DNA of 64,000 bases from the NCBI RefSeq assembly GCF_003269035.1, contig NZ_QLTK01000030.1:20934-84933 (forward strand), in the 5' to 3' direction. Positions 1 to 8,885 of this stretch are shown here, one piece after another. A program made the translations under genes and the position numbers. Source of the DNA: Paraburkholderia bryophila. GTDB lineage: Bacteria > Pseudomonadota > Gammaproteobacteria > Burkholderiales > Burkholderiaceae. Every line of letters begins with the position of its first letter. Position 1 is the first letter of the stretch. The notes below the pieces were generated by a model that worked only from the letters and a program-made list of their open reading frames with translations, ran no database searches and was not told the DNA's origin.

Positions 1-1512
1 GTGCTGATCGTCGGCGGCGGACTGGTTGGCCTGTCGGCTGGCCTGTTCCTGCAACGCCTGGGCGTTCCCTTCATCCTCGTCGAGAAAAACCGGAACGTTT
101 CGCTGCTGCCGCGCGCGCGCGGCATTCATCTGAGAACCATGGAGCTGTTTCGCCAGATTGGTGTCGAGGAGGCGGTCGAGGCGGCGGCGGCCGCAGCCTG
201 GCAACAGGGCAGCTTCGGCGGCGCTCGGCGCGGGCGCACGCTGGTGGATGCGGAGCCGATCGTCGACGTCTCCACCATGCGCGTGAAAATGGCGGCGGCC
301 GGCGCGTCGCCGTCGAGTTTCGGCGCCTGCCCGCAGACGCTGATCGAGCCGGTGCTGCGGCAGCAGCTTGAGGCGCGAGGTGGGGACGTGCGCTTCGGCC
401 ATGAACTCGTGTCGTTCGTCGAGTCGGGCGACGCGGTGGTCGCGGCCGTACGCGGCCCGGATGGGCGGGAAACGATCATTGAAGCCACCTGGCTGATCGG
501 CGCCGACGGAGGACGTAGCTTCGTGCGCAGGCAACTGGGCGTCGGCAGGGTCGAGACGCCCGCCCCGCAGCACCTGCTCAACATCTTCTTCCATGCCGAT
601 CTGGCCGAGGCCGTGGCAGGCCGCACGTTCAGCCAGTGCGAGATCGCGAACGAGCGCGTGCGCGGCCTGTTTCTGGCAATGAACAACACGGACAAATGGT
701 CGTTCCACCTGGAGTACGAGCCATCGCAAGGGCTGCCAGCCGACAGCGAACTGCCCGACCTGGTGCGCGCCGCGATTGGTCTGGACGATGTCGACATCGA
801 CATTCCCAGTCGAGGCGCGTGGAGTACGGGCGTGTCGATTGCAGAGCGTTATCGGGTGGGCCGCGCTTTTCTGTGCGGCGACGCGGCGCACCTGATGCCG
901 CCGTGGGGTGGTTTCAACGCGACCACCGGCATTGCCGACGCGCACAATCTCGCATGGAAACTCGCCGCGGCATTGCGCGGCGAGGCGACAACGGCGCTGC
1001 TAGACAGCTATGAAACCGAGCGGCGGCCAGTCGCCGTGCGTAACGGCAGCCAGGCCCTGTTGCGCACGGACTTCGATGCGCGCTTCGGTATCGAAACGCA
1101 GACCAACCGCGAGGTGTTCCCTGCGCTGCTCGATGCGGGTGCGTTGTTGTTGCGGCATCGCTATCGGGTCGCGGACGGCGCGTCTGCAGAAGAGTCGCCG
1201 GAGTGGGTAGCGCATCTGCAGGCACAGACCGGGACGCGCTTTCCTCACGCCTGGATTCGGCGCGACAACCAACGGATGTCGACGCTGGATCTCTTCGGCG
1301 ACAGTTATGTACTGCTGGCCGGCCCGAACGCTTCGGTGCAGCCGTCGAGCCGTGCAAGTCTTAACCCCGCTACGCCCGCGGTTTATGTCGCCGGCAAGGA
1401 TTTTGAGTTCGTCGATTCCGAAGACGACTGGCGCACGTTGACAGATCTATCCGACGACGGCGTCGTGACGGTACGGCCAGACGGATTTGTTCTGTGCCGA
1501 TCGACGGGTTGA
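1..1512 (+). CDS. FAD-dependent aromatic-ring hydroxylase (partial at window edge)
   Basis: Flavoprotein monooxygenase of the PheA/TfdB/MhpA group, which uses NAD(P)H and O2 to hydroxylate an aromatic or polyketide-like substrate in the cytoplasm. Visible: the dinucleotide-binding motif VGGGLVGLSAG at the very N-terminus, the middle motif GADGGRSFVRR near residue 164, and the second FAD motif LCGDAAHLMPPWGGFNATTG near residue 290. The first codon in the window is GTG, but members normally have several residues before this glycine motif (typically ending in PVLIVGGG), so this is probably an internal valine and the true start lies upstream. The C-terminus (about 110 residues after the FAD domain) is the thioredoxin-like tail usual in this group. 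Substrate cannot be told. Sure of family, unsure of start. Confidence 0.88.
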   Translation: MLIVGGGLVGLSAGLFLQRLGVPFILVEKNRNVSLLPRARGIHLRTMELFRQIGVEEAVEAAAAAAWQQGSFGGARRGRTLVDAEPIVDVSTMRVKMAAAGASPSSFGACPQTLIEPVLRQQLEARGGDVRFGHELVSFVESGDAVVAAVRGPDGRETIIEATWLIGADGGRSFVRRQLGVGRVETPAPQHLLNIFFHADLAEAVAGRTFSQCEIANERVRGLFLAMNNTDKWSFHLEYEPSQGLPADSELPDLVRAAIGLDDVDIDIPSRGAWSTGVSIAERYRVGRAFLCGDAAHLMPPWGGFNATTGIADAHNLAWKLAAALRGEATTALLDSYETERRPVAVRNGSQALLRTDFDARFGIETQTNREVFPALLDAGALLLRHRYRVADGASAEESPEWVAHLQAQTGTRFPHAWIRRDNQRMSTLDLFGDSYVLLAGPNASVQPSSRASLNPATPAVYVAGKDFEFVDSEDDWRTLTDLSDDGVVTVRPDGFVLCRSTG

Positions 1513-1540
1513 GTTTGAGTTTGTTTCGAACGAACCGGGG

Positions 1541-3007
1541 TCAATCGGCGCACGTCAATCCAGTCCTCGAAATTTCAAAACGAAACGGCAACGGGTCAGA
1601 CGGAATTGGAAAAACGGGAGGCATGTCGTCTGAGTCCGACGAGGAATATCCCGATGTTCGAATATACGAAGTGGGAGTGCCCGCGTGACCGCCCAGCGGA
1701 TACGGGTAGCACGACCATAGCTGGTACATGCGTCTGTTCTGAAGCATGAAATGCGCGAGTTGCCTTTCCTGAATGCCGTACAACAACGCATTGAGGTCTC
1801 GGCCAGCTCCACCCACGTTGCCCAACCCACCCTCAGATCTAGCGACCTTGCCATTGACCAGGCGGATCTCCCAAAAGCCGTCCAAACCGGCCTGTGCCGT
1901 CGGAACGGGGCCGACGGATATCCAGATCATGTTTGCAATGGCGCGCAGTTGCGCCAGATCATCCATTGCAAGTGTGATGTTCGAACGATGAGTGATCGCG
2001 GACTGCACCTTTCCATTGATCAATTTCAACTCGAAATTGATAACGGAGAAAGTTCCAGTGTCGAAATCAACGAGTCTTGTCGTCGTTCCACCAAGTCCAC
2101 CGACCGAGACGGTGAAGCCATGGCGCAACTGTTTGAATGGATACCCTTCCGGCATAGGAGCCGACGAGCAATTTCCTGCGCACGTTCGCTCCGATGCGCG
2201 AGATCCGATTTCAGCTGTTGCCGCAAGACGCACCATTCGAGGCGGACGCGCCGCGAGGGCGTGCAGGTAGCCGTCCAACGCATCGCTCTCAATTGAGAAT
2301 TCTTTCTTGATACGGTCCTGCGCAAGGATCTGACTGCCTTGATCCCGGATATTTAGCGTAGCGGAGACCTGCGAGGCAGCGTTGTCCGCCGCGGCATTGA
2401 TCTGGTACCGACGCTGAGCAAACTCACCGTACGTTAGTTTCTGCTGCGAGAGAGCGACGGTAAGTTGGCGCAACTTTGCTTCGGCTACGCTTGCGAACGC
2501 TGCTCTTTGCAGGAAAATCGATTGCGCCATTGGTGTTAGATCCGGCGACGCCGGACTGATCTCATGCTCCTGCTCTATGCACGCATCGCGGAGTTCTTCC
2601 CATTTCATGATCAACGGTACGTCGGCATCCGTGGGAAAAGCATCAAGGGACGCATACGTGTATGGCGCGGGCGACAACGGATCGTGAAATATCTCAATCT
2701 TGTTGCGAATTGGATTCAAATCGGGTGTGGACATGGCGGCTGCACACTCTTTGCGCCATACATCGATCCGAGCGTTAATCGCCTTGTATCCATCGGAATT
2801 TGCTGCGTTCTGGAGCGTGGTCGCAGGAGCGAACTGATCCCGCGAGGGATTGCTGAGTCCATTGCTCGTTACCATCGAACCCGTCGCGCATGCCGGTGTT
2901 CCGAGACCAGTTCCGCAACCGGAAGAATGATTGGTCGATACGGGACGATAGGAATTGCAGCCACTCATCAACACCAGGACGGCAAGTGCCGCAATATGTT
3001 TTCTCAT
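1541..3007 (-). CDS. hypothetical lipoprotein, 488 aa
   Basis: Begins with a lipoprotein signal peptide: MRKHIAALAVLVLMSGC, lipobox LMSGC with the acylated cysteine at residue 17. The mature protein should be anchored in the outer membrane or periplasmic face. The rest is soluble, with an alpha-helical middle part (residues about 180-260, rich in A, Q, E) and a C-terminal part with beta-like sequence; extra cysteines occur near residue 280 and in the C-terminal 60 residues. I do not recognise a domain. It converges with the upstream hydroxylase, with only about 30 bases between the stop codons, and appears monocistronic. Function unknown. Confidence 0.72.
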   Translation of the reverse strand: MRKHIAALAVLVLMSGCNSYRPVSTNHSSGCGTGLGTPACATGSMVTSNGLSNPSRDQFAPATTLQNAANSDGYKAINARIDVWRKECAAAMSTPDLNPIRNKIEIFHDPLSPAPYTYASLDAFPTDADVPLIMKWEELRDACIEQEHEISPASPDLTPMAQSIFLQRAAFASVAEAKLRQLTVALSQQKLTYGEFAQRRYQINAAADNAASQVSATLNIRDQGSQILAQDRIKKEFSIESDALDGYLHALAARPPRMVRLAATAEIGSRASERTCAGNCSSAPMPEGYPFKQLRHGFTVSVGGLGGTTTRLVDFDTGTFSVINFELKLINGKVQSAITHRSNITLAMDDLAQLRAIANMIWISVGPVPTAQAGLDGFWEIRLVNGKVARSEGGLGNVGGAGRDLNALLYGIQERQLAHFMLQNRRMYQLWSCYPYPLGGHAGTPTSYIRTSGYSSSDSDDMPPVFPIPSDPLPFRFEISRTGLTCAD

Positions 3008-3315
3008 CGTGTAGTGTTTCAGGAGAGGGGCCTTAAATAGTGGGGGCGAGTTTTCACGCGGTGACCCGAGTACCAGAAGATTCTATTGGTTAGGTGTTCG
3101 AGCGTCGACGATCCGAACGCCGTTGTCGAATGACCGGTCATGGCCTCTGCATGCTGCAGTCTGCCCAGTTCGGCTCATCCCTTTACTTTTTTTATGAGCG
3201 GACATTGGACCAAACCAGAAGTCGATCTCTATGGATCGAAGCAACGGACCGTACCGGCCGGCGACCATGATAGCCGGCGTCTGATGGCAAGCGCCGGGTC
3301 GGGATCGATCAGCCG

Positions 3316-3912
3316 TTACGCGCTGCCGGGGCGATCACGACTGACCAGACTCAGATATTCGCTCAATCCGGCTTCGCCAATCGGCTTGATCATGACACGC
3401 AAGGTATGGGTGGCATTTTTCATCGCGACCCCATGCCGACGGCGCGCCTCAAGGTAGCCATTCCGTTCCCAAAAACGTTCCGCGCGCGCGTTGCCGACAA
3501 TCACACCCAGACGCAACCACTTTGCTCCGGATCCCTTAAGCCAATTTTCAAGGCCGTCATACAGGTGACGCGCTACACCTTGGCCGTGTTTGTCGGTCGA
3601 CAGGATGAACAGTCCAATATGCCAGACACCGTCGACGAAGAGGTCTGACACAGTTGTAGCAAAGGCGGTCAACTCTTTGTTGCCATCGACAAACGCGATT
3701 GCGCGCTTGCTAGTGAACGCCCACTCTTCAGGCAGTTCACTTTCAAACTCCTCTTCGGCTTGCGTCTTTGTTGGAAGACAACCTTCTGCCGACAAGAAGT
3801 ACGCGGGGTTGTCCTCCAGGAATTTCTGAATGACCGGGAGGTCATCGTAAACAAGTTCGATTGCGCAGTAACGACCTACCTCGAAAAGTATACGATTCGA
3901 TTCAAAAGGCAT
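3316..3912 (-). CDS. GNAT-family N-acetyltransferase
   Basis: About 198 residues from the ATG that opens MPFESNRILFEVGRY; the frame stays open further upstream, but those codons give no family-like sequence. The GNAT fold is visible: an N-terminal beta-alpha region, the central strand LFILSTDKHGQGVARHLYD carrying the acetyl-CoA pyrophosphate-binding motif (Q/R-x-x-G-x-G/A; here HGQGVA), then the helix GLENWLKGSGAKWLRLGV and strand B with NARAERFWERNGY, the typical last motif. It acetylates an amine on an unknown small molecule or protein. It stands alone on the minus strand. Family call is firm; substrate unknown. Confidence 0.82.
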   Translation of the reverse strand: MPFESNRILFEVGRYCAIELVYDDLPVIQKFLEDNPAYFLSAEGCLPTKTQAEEEFESELPEEWAFTSKRAIAFVDGNKELTAFATTVSDLFVDGVWHIGLFILSTDKHGQGVARHLYDGLENWLKGSGAKWLRLGVIVGNARAERFWERNGYLEARRRHGVAMKNATHTLRVMIKPIGEAGLSEYLSLVSRDRPGSA

Positions 3913-4096
3913 TGGTTGGTTTCCGATTAGTCCGTGGCGTAGCGGCGGTTCATCAGGAAACGCCACGCAAGGATTGTCGCCAGTTCCGACGATTCTACGG
4001 CTAACCAGTTCTGGCCGGCTCGTGACAAATGCGTTTGGCAGAAATCGACGCAAAGCGCTCGGACCACTATCGTTCAAACGATGGCGGCCAGCGGAT

Positions 4097-4354
4097 TCAG
4101 TTGTCTTCGGTGACATGGCGGACGTTATCGGCCATGCGTCTGTCGGGATTCATGTCGAGCAGAATGCCGCCCGTGTCTCGCATCAGGCCCCACGACCGGT
4201 TTGCAATCACAACGGCACCGATTACACCCGCAAGCAGGTCCATCCAGAGCCAGCCGAATGCACGCGCCAGCAACAGACCGCTGGTCGCCATCACGCGACC
4301 TTGTGGGATGGCCAGATTTATTTTTTGTTGCAGCGGCACGTCGTGTCCAACCAC
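4097..4354 (-). pseudogene. remnant of a CDF cation-efflux transporter (DmeF/CzcD-like)
   Basis: An 85-codon minus-strand frame whose middle reads like the last membrane helices of a cation diffusion facilitator: LLLARAFGWLWMDLLAGVIG, then AVVIANRSWGLMRDTGGILL. In that family this is TM V, the metal-site aspartate (here MDLLAG) and TM VI, followed by LDM-P and the cytoplasmic domain. Here the frame stops about 18 residues after TM VI, and nothing upstream encodes TM I-IV. Full-length members have about 300-400 residues, so only about a fifth remains. It abuts the SDR gene, so the deletion endpoint probably lies near 4355-4376. Not expected to be functional. Confidence 0.6.
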
Positions 4355-4376
4355 AACCTGCCGCGAGTCCTACACG

Positions 4377-4985
4377 TCAATGACCGACCCGATAAACGCG
4401 GCCGCTATGCACGCCCTCCACACTGCGTCGATAGGCCATTGCCACACGCGCCGCCGACACACTCTCGTAGCCGGGGAAGAACGGACCAAACCGGTCCATG
4501 GATTCGGTCAGTACCGTCGGACTCACGGCATTGATCCGGATACCCCTTGGAAGATCGCACGCGGCGGCACGCACGAATCCCTCTATCCCAGCATTCGATG
4601 CCGCGGCATGGGCACCTTGCGCAATCGGATCATCGACTGCAATGCCGGAGGTCAGCGTGATCGAGCCGCCGTCGTTCAGGTAGTGCTGCCCGACCAGCGC
4701 GACGCGCACCTGACCTAGCAGTTTGTCCTGCAAGCCTTTGTCGAAGGCGGATGCTGTCATCTTGTCGATGGGCGCCAGAATCACATTGCCTGCCGCCACG
4801 ATGATGGCGTCGGTCTGTCCGATCTGCTCGAACAGGGTAGCGACGCTTTCATCGCTGGTGATGTCGACCTGCCGATCGCCTCGGGTACGGCCGACGCGAA
4901 TGATTTCGTGGTTGCCACCACGCGAAAGTTCATCGGCCACGGAACGACCCACGTCCCCACTGGCACCGATCACGACGATCTTCAT
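4377..4985 (-). CDS. short-chain dehydrogenase/reductase (SDR)
   Basis: 202 residues. The N-terminal Rossmann motif VVIGASGDVGRSVADEL (GxSGxxGR form) binds NAD(P)H. The active-site region has ITLTSGIA (serine) followed by a shortened catalytic segment AAASNAGIEGFVRAAA, in which the usual YxxxK is replaced by AASNAG. The PRGIRINAVSPT motif after it is typical. This compact SDR type, about 200 residues and often without the tyrosine, is common beside LysR regulators. It is divergent from the LysR gene at 5096 with a 110-bp shared promoter region, so that LysR very likely controls it. Substrate unknown; oxidoreductase activity uncertain because of the missing Tyr/Lys pair. Confidence 0.8.
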   Translation of the reverse strand: MKIVVIGASGDVGRSVADELSRGGNHEIIRVGRTRGDRQVDITSDESVATLFEQIGQTDAIIVAAGNVILAPIDKMTASAFDKGLQDKLLGQVRVALVGQHYLNDGGSITLTSGIAVDDPIAQGAHAAASNAGIEGFVRAAACDLPRGIRINAVSPTVLTESMDRFGPFFPGYESVSAARVAMAYRRSVEGVHSGRVYRVGH

Positions 4986-5077
4986 AAAAGCGGTCCTTTT
5001 TCGAAATCAGATTTAGAACGCCCCCATTCTTCATCAAACCAAACACGTAATAAATATGCTCTAATTTCCGATACTAC

Positions 5078-5090
5078 TAACTACGAGTTA
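5078..5090. promoter_or_regulatory. palindrome in SDR/LysR divergent promoter
   Basis: TAACT-ACG-AGTTA, a perfect 5-bp-arm inverted repeat with a 3-base spacer, ends 5 bases before the LysR start codon. LysR proteins bind interrupted dyads of the T-N11-A type, so this is a candidate autoregulatory site. Inferred from position and symmetry only. Confidence 0.4.
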
Positions 5091-5095
5091 GCAAT

Positions 5096-5974
5096 ATGGA
5101 CAAGCTGCGTGGTATGGAAGCCTTCGTTGCCGTCGTGGAGGGAGGGAGCTTCACCGAGGCGGCGCAGCGCCTCGAAGTATCGGCGGTCATGATTGGCAAA
5201 TATGTGCGCCAGCTCGAAGAGCATCTCGGTGCCCGCTTGCTACAGCGCACCACACGCCGTCAGAGCCTGACCGACGCTGGTCGCGTTTTTTACGAAGACG
5301 CCAAGCGTGCGCTTGAACAGGTGCGGATGGCCGAGACGTCGATCGAACGGTTACGCGCGTCACCATCCGGCACGTTACGCGTAAGCGCCCCGACTACCTT
5401 CGGTGCGTGTATCGTCGCTCCGTTAGCGGCGACTTTCCAGCGAATGCATCCGCGTGTGCGGGTCGAACTGGAATTGAGCAATCGCAACGTCGACCTCATC
5501 GACGAAGGTTTCGATCTGGCGATCCGTATTGGCGAATTAGGCGACGCCGACCTGATTGCAAAACCGTTGACGCTGTATCGCATGGTGATTTGCGCGTCGC
5601 CGGGCTATCTCGCGCAATACGGGCGGCCAGAAACGCCGCAGGATTTGAGCGCGCATCACTGCCTCGCTCACTCGGTCTGGAATAGCCGTAACGGCTGGAA
5701 GCTCGGCGGTGAGGACGCACCGCCCTTTCCGGCAGAGCCGGCATTCACATGCAATGATGGAAACGGGCTGCGCATGGCCGCCCTGGCAGGTGCCGGATTG
5801 TTGCTGCAGCCGGAAGTCCTCGTGGCCAGCGATCTGGCAAGCGGGACATTGGAGCAGGTATTGCAAGCCTACTTGCCCAAGCCACATACCATTCATATCG
5901 TGTATAGACACGATCGCCGACCACTGCCGAAGCTCACCCGCTTTGTCGCGCATTTGCTCGAGCATGCGGCATAG
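5096..5974 (+). CDS. LysR-family transcriptional regulator
   Basis: 292 residues. The N-terminal winged helix-turn-helix is typical: MDKLRGMEAFVAVVEGGSFT, then AAQRLEVSAVMIGKYVRQLE and the wing LLQRTTRRQSLTDAGRVFY. The remaining 200 residues form the periplasmic-binding-like effector domain (segments ELSNRNVDLIDEGFDLAIRI and LIAKPLTLYRMVICASPGYL). It belongs to the CrgA/DsdC-like group that often regulates a divergently encoded oxidoreductase; the neighbour at 4377-4985 is exactly such a gene. The effector is unknown. Family call is very secure. Confidence 0.93.
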   Translation: MDKLRGMEAFVAVVEGGSFTEAAQRLEVSAVMIGKYVRQLEEHLGARLLQRTTRRQSLTDAGRVFYEDAKRALEQVRMAETSIERLRASPSGTLRVSAPTTFGACIVAPLAATFQRMHPRVRVELELSNRNVDLIDEGFDLAIRIGELGDADLIAKPLTLYRMVICASPGYLAQYGRPETPQDLSAHHCLAHSVWNSRNGWKLGGEDAPPFPAEPAFTCNDGNGLRMAALAGAGLLLQPEVLVASDLASGTLEQVLQAYLPKPHTIHIVYRHDRRPLPKLTRFVAHLLEHAA

Positions 5975-6007
5975 CGAGAACCGCCCCACTCGGCTCGACA
6001 AAAAGCC

Positions 6008-6394
6008 TCAGCCCTCGGCCTCGACCTCGGCCTGATGGCAAACCACTTCGATGTTATGCCCGTCCGGACCAATGACAAAAGCCGCATAGTAGTTCGCGTG
6101 GTAGCGCGGACGCAGACCCGGCGCACCGTTATCCTTGCCGCCCGCTTCCAGCGCCGCGCGATAGAAAGCGTCGACCTGCTGACGATTGTCGGCCGTGAAC
6201 GCCAGGTGAAGATGCGCCGGCTTCTCTTCGGTCTGGAACAGGCACAACGATGCCTTGCCCGGCGGACTCAGTTCGACACCGTAGGTGGGCGCCCCCTCCG
6301 AGACGACAGCTACGCCGATCGGTTCGAGAGCCGCGACGAAGAATGCTTTGCTCGCGGCATAGTCGCTGACGCCGAATTTAACGTGGTCGAACAT
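6008..6394 (-). CDS. VOC-family (glyoxalase/bleomycin-resistance-like) protein
   Basis: 128 residues from the ATG in MFDHVKFGVSDYAASKAFF; the frame is open upstream but without family-like sequence. The vicinal-oxygen-chelate fold shows as two beta-alpha-beta-beta-beta halves: the N-half begins with FDHVKFGVSDY, and the C-half contains HLHLAFTADNRQQVDAFYRA and ends in AFVIGPDGHNIEVVCH. Candidate metal ligands are H4 in the first strand, H in HLAF, and E in NIEVV, the usual positions. The protein is likely a cytoplasmic dioxygenase, lyase or drug-binding protein; substrate cannot be told. Confidence 0.85.
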   Translation of the reverse strand: MFDHVKFGVSDYAASKAFFVAALEPIGVAVVSEGAPTYGVELSPPGKASLCLFQTEEKPAHLHLAFTADNRQQVDAFYRAALEAGGKDNGAPGLRPRYHANYYAAFVIGPDGHNIEVVCHQAEVEAEG

Positions 6395-6579
6395 GAACGC
6401 TCCTGAGTGTGGCGGCCCTCGTAAGACCTGACCTTTTTTTGAAATCCCCGCGATGTTGCCACACGCAAGCACGCGTGGCCACCCGTGGCAATCCGGGTAT
6501 GAACGACGCACGGTGCAGGCATAGTCAGGTTGCGGCGAAGACATGACCTCACGCTCTTCAGCGGTGCCCCAAGCCAGGC

Positions 6580-7083
6580 TCAAAAACTCCGCACCACCTT
6601 CGGCTGCGAGCGCAATAGCAGGTAACACGCGGCGACATGCGTAATCATCAGCAGCGGCACATAAAGAATCGGAATCGCGTACATTGCGCCCAACTCGCCC
6701 GCGAGCGCCGGAAGCCCCGCCTGAATCGCACGGTAATAGTCGAGGACCAGATCCGTCACACCGACAACATTAAACGCCACGACGAACAACGAGAACAGCG
6801 CAGCTCTGCGTGCCGTCAATAACGCAAACATCGCCAGCACGCCCGTTGCGAAGTCACCATACGCGGCAGACACAGCAAAACTCGCGGGCAGATGAGGGCC
6901 GACCACGCCCGGCAGAATGAACGCCAGCCCGAAAAACCGAAAACTATGGAACGCAGCAATGGCGCGTTGCGCATCGAAAGCATCCATCGTTTTAAGCCGC
7001 GGCCAGACATACACACGAAAGCAAAGCAGCCACGCGACGTAGCCCAGAGCGAGATGCAACGGGAAGAGAAGTTCCGGCGGCAT
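6580..7083 (-). CDS. integral membrane protein, 167 aa
   Basis: Hydrophobic protein with about five predicted membrane segments: LLFPLHLALGYVAWLLCF at the N-terminus, FRFFGLAFILPGVVGPHL, FATGVLAMFALL, ALFSLFVVAFNVVGVTDLVL, and IPILYVPLLMITHVAACYLL near the C-terminus. No transporter signature is visible. It is divergent from the LysR gene at 7216 (132-bp gap), and such pairs are usually regulator and target. It resembles uncharacterised membrane proteins common in Burkholderiaceae. Function unknown. Confidence 0.72.
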   Translation of the reverse strand: MPPELLFPLHLALGYVAWLLCFRVYVWPRLKTMDAFDAQRAIAAFHSFRFFGLAFILPGVVGPHLPASFAVSAAYGDFATGVLAMFALLTARRAALFSLFVVAFNVVGVTDLVLDYYRAIQAGLPALAGELGAMYAIPILYVPLLMITHVAACYLLLRSQPKVVRSF

Positions 7084-7215
7084 GAAGCCTCCTGTCAGGT
7101 GTTATCCGGCGCGCTGAAGGACACGAAAGAGAGCGGCCGGCACGAGCTCTCATCCGCAAACGTAGGTGTACCATGGCCTCTCTCGACCGACTATTCACCA
7201 CAATGTTGACGGGCT

Positions 7216-8154
7216 ATGAAGCAGAACTTCACAGTCAGACAAGGCGCGCTCGATGGCGTGGAGGTGTTCCTGAGCGTCGCCCAGCATCGCAGCTTCCGCC
7301 GGGCTGCCGCGGAACTCGGGGTGACGCCGTCGGCCGTGAGTCAGACGGTACGCGTTCTCGAAGCGCGCATCGGCGCGGCGCTTTTCATCCGCACCACGCG
7401 CAGCGTCGGCCTGACCGAAGCCGGCGAGCGGTTTCTGGCGCACGCCAGGCCCGCTTTCGAGGAGCTTGTCGCCGCGAGCGAGGCAGCGCGCGGATTCGGC
7501 CAGCGGCCCACTGGCCTGTTGCGGCTTTCCGTACCGCGCGCGGTGCTGCCCATTCTGCTCGAACCGCTGATCGCATCTTTCTGCGAGGCGTATCCCGAGG
7601 TCGAAGTGGAGATCGCCGCCAGCAAGGAACTGATCGATCTCGCAGCGGAAGGATTCGACGCCGGCATCCGCATGGGACAGTACCTCGACGCCGACATGGT
7701 CGCCGTGCCGTTGACGCCGCCGCTTCGTCTCATCGTGGTCGGCAGCCCCAACTACTTCGCCGTACACAGCCCGCCACAACACACCAACGATCTACGCCAG
7801 CACGCCTGCTTGCGGTGGCGGCGATCGAACGGCGCGCTCGCGCTCTGGTCCTTCAACGACAACGGCCAGACCATCGAGATCGCCGTATCCGGCCCGCTGA
7901 TCGCCAATGACTTTCCGACCATGCTGGGCGGCGCGATCGAAGGCATGGGGCTTTCCCAGTTGCCTGAACCGATGGCCGCCGAACGGTTGCGAGCCGGACA
8001 ACTGATGCACGTGCTGGAGCCATTCGCGCCAGTGATTCCGGGCGTGTTTCTCTACTATCCGAACCGTCGTCAGATCACGCCGAAGCTGCGCGCGTTCATC
8101 GATCACGTGAAAAGCCGCGCGGCGGGTCAGGGCAAAGTGCCGCGAACAGGATAA
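7216..8154 (+). CDS. LysR-family transcriptional regulator
   Basis: 312 residues. DNA-binding domain: LDGVEVFLSVAQHRSFRRAA, then AELGVTPSAVSQTVRVLEAR (the recognition helix) and FIRTTRSVGLTEAGERFLAH. Effector domain: segments SVPRAVLPILLEPLIASFCE, IDLAAEGFDAGIRMGQYLDA and, near the end, FLYYPNRRQITPKLRAFIDH, as usual in the group related to PA0133-like regulators. It faces the membrane protein at 7083 and converges with livF. Target unknown; the divergent membrane protein is the most likely one. Confidence 0.93.
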   Translation: MKQNFTVRQGALDGVEVFLSVAQHRSFRRAAAELGVTPSAVSQTVRVLEARIGAALFIRTTRSVGLTEAGERFLAHARPAFEELVAASEAARGFGQRPTGLLRLSVPRAVLPILLEPLIASFCEAYPEVEVEIAASKELIDLAAEGFDAGIRMGQYLDADMVAVPLTPPLRLIVVGSPNYFAVHSPPQHTNDLRQHACLRWRRSNGALALWSFNDNGQTIEIAVSGPLIANDFPTMLGGAIEGMGLSQLPEPMAAERLRAGQLMHVLEPFAPVIPGVFLYYPNRRQITPKLRAFIDHVKSRAAGQGKVPRTG

Positions 8155-8171
8155 GGATCGACGCCGCCCGC

Positions 8172-8885
8172 TCAACCCACGCCGAGCCATTCCTGCATGA
8201 CATCGGCGCGCGTCAGAAACGACGCCAGCGATGCCTCGAACACGATCTCGCCATGCCCCATGACGGCAACGCGGCTGGCGATATCGCGCGCGATCACGAG
8301 CCGCTGTTCGATCAGCAACATGGCCACGCCGCGTTCGCGCAATCTGCGCAGACACGTGGCCACCTGGTCCATGACGAGGCCCGCGAGTCCCTCGCCGGGT
8401 TCGTCGATCAGCAGCAGATCGGGATCGCCGAGCAGCGCGCGGGCGAGCGTCAGCATCTGCTGCTCGCCGCCCGACAGCGCGCCGGCACGCGTGCGCTGGC
8501 GCTCGCGCAGCACGGGGAAGAGTTCGTAGGCGTCATCGAACGTGAAGCGCGGCGGGCGCTGGCGGGTGCGCGGCGCCACGCCCAGCTGCAGATTCTCGTG
8601 GACGCTCAGCGTGGGAAAGACGTCGCGATGTTCCGGCACGTAACCGAGTCCCAGACGCGCGATCTCGAAGGTGCGCAAGCCGCCGAGCGAGCGGCCCGCG
8701 AAACTTGCTGCGCCCTCGCTGCGCACGAGGCCCATCAGCGCGCGGGCGAGCGTCGAGCGGCCGGAGCCGTTGCGGCCGACCAGCGCGAGCGCTTCGCCCG
8801 CCTCGATGCGTAGCGTGACGCCGTGCAGCGCCTGGCTGGCGCCGTACCACGCGTTGAGTCCGCGGATGTCGAGCAAGGCGGTCAT
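8172..8885 (-). CDS. livF: branched-chain/amide-type ABC importer ATPase LivF
   Basis: 237 residues, the usual LivF length. Walker A GRNGSGRSTLA near residue 37 (LivF often has R in place of the first K region), Q-loop region, signature LSGGEQQMLTLARALLGDPD near residue 138, Walker B LLLIDEPGEGL, and the switch histidine region near the end replaced by IEQRLVIA, typical of LivF. It is the last gene of the thioesterase-livHMGF operon; its ATG overlaps the livG stop as ATGA. Couples ATP hydrolysis to uptake of a hydrophobic amino acid, urea/amide or aromatic acid; the ligand is not shown by sequence. Confidence 0.9.
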   Translation of the reverse strand: MTALLDIRGLNAWYGASQALHGVTLRIEAGEALALVGRNGSGRSTLARALMGLVRSEGAASFAGRSLGGLRTFEIARLGLGYVPEHRDVFPTLSVHENLQLGVAPRTRQRPPRFTFDDAYELFPVLRERQRTRAGALSGGEQQMLTLARALLGDPDLLLIDEPGEGLAGLVMDQVATCLRRLRERGVAMLLIEQRLVIARDIASRVAVMGHGEIVFEASLASFLTRADVMQEWLGVG

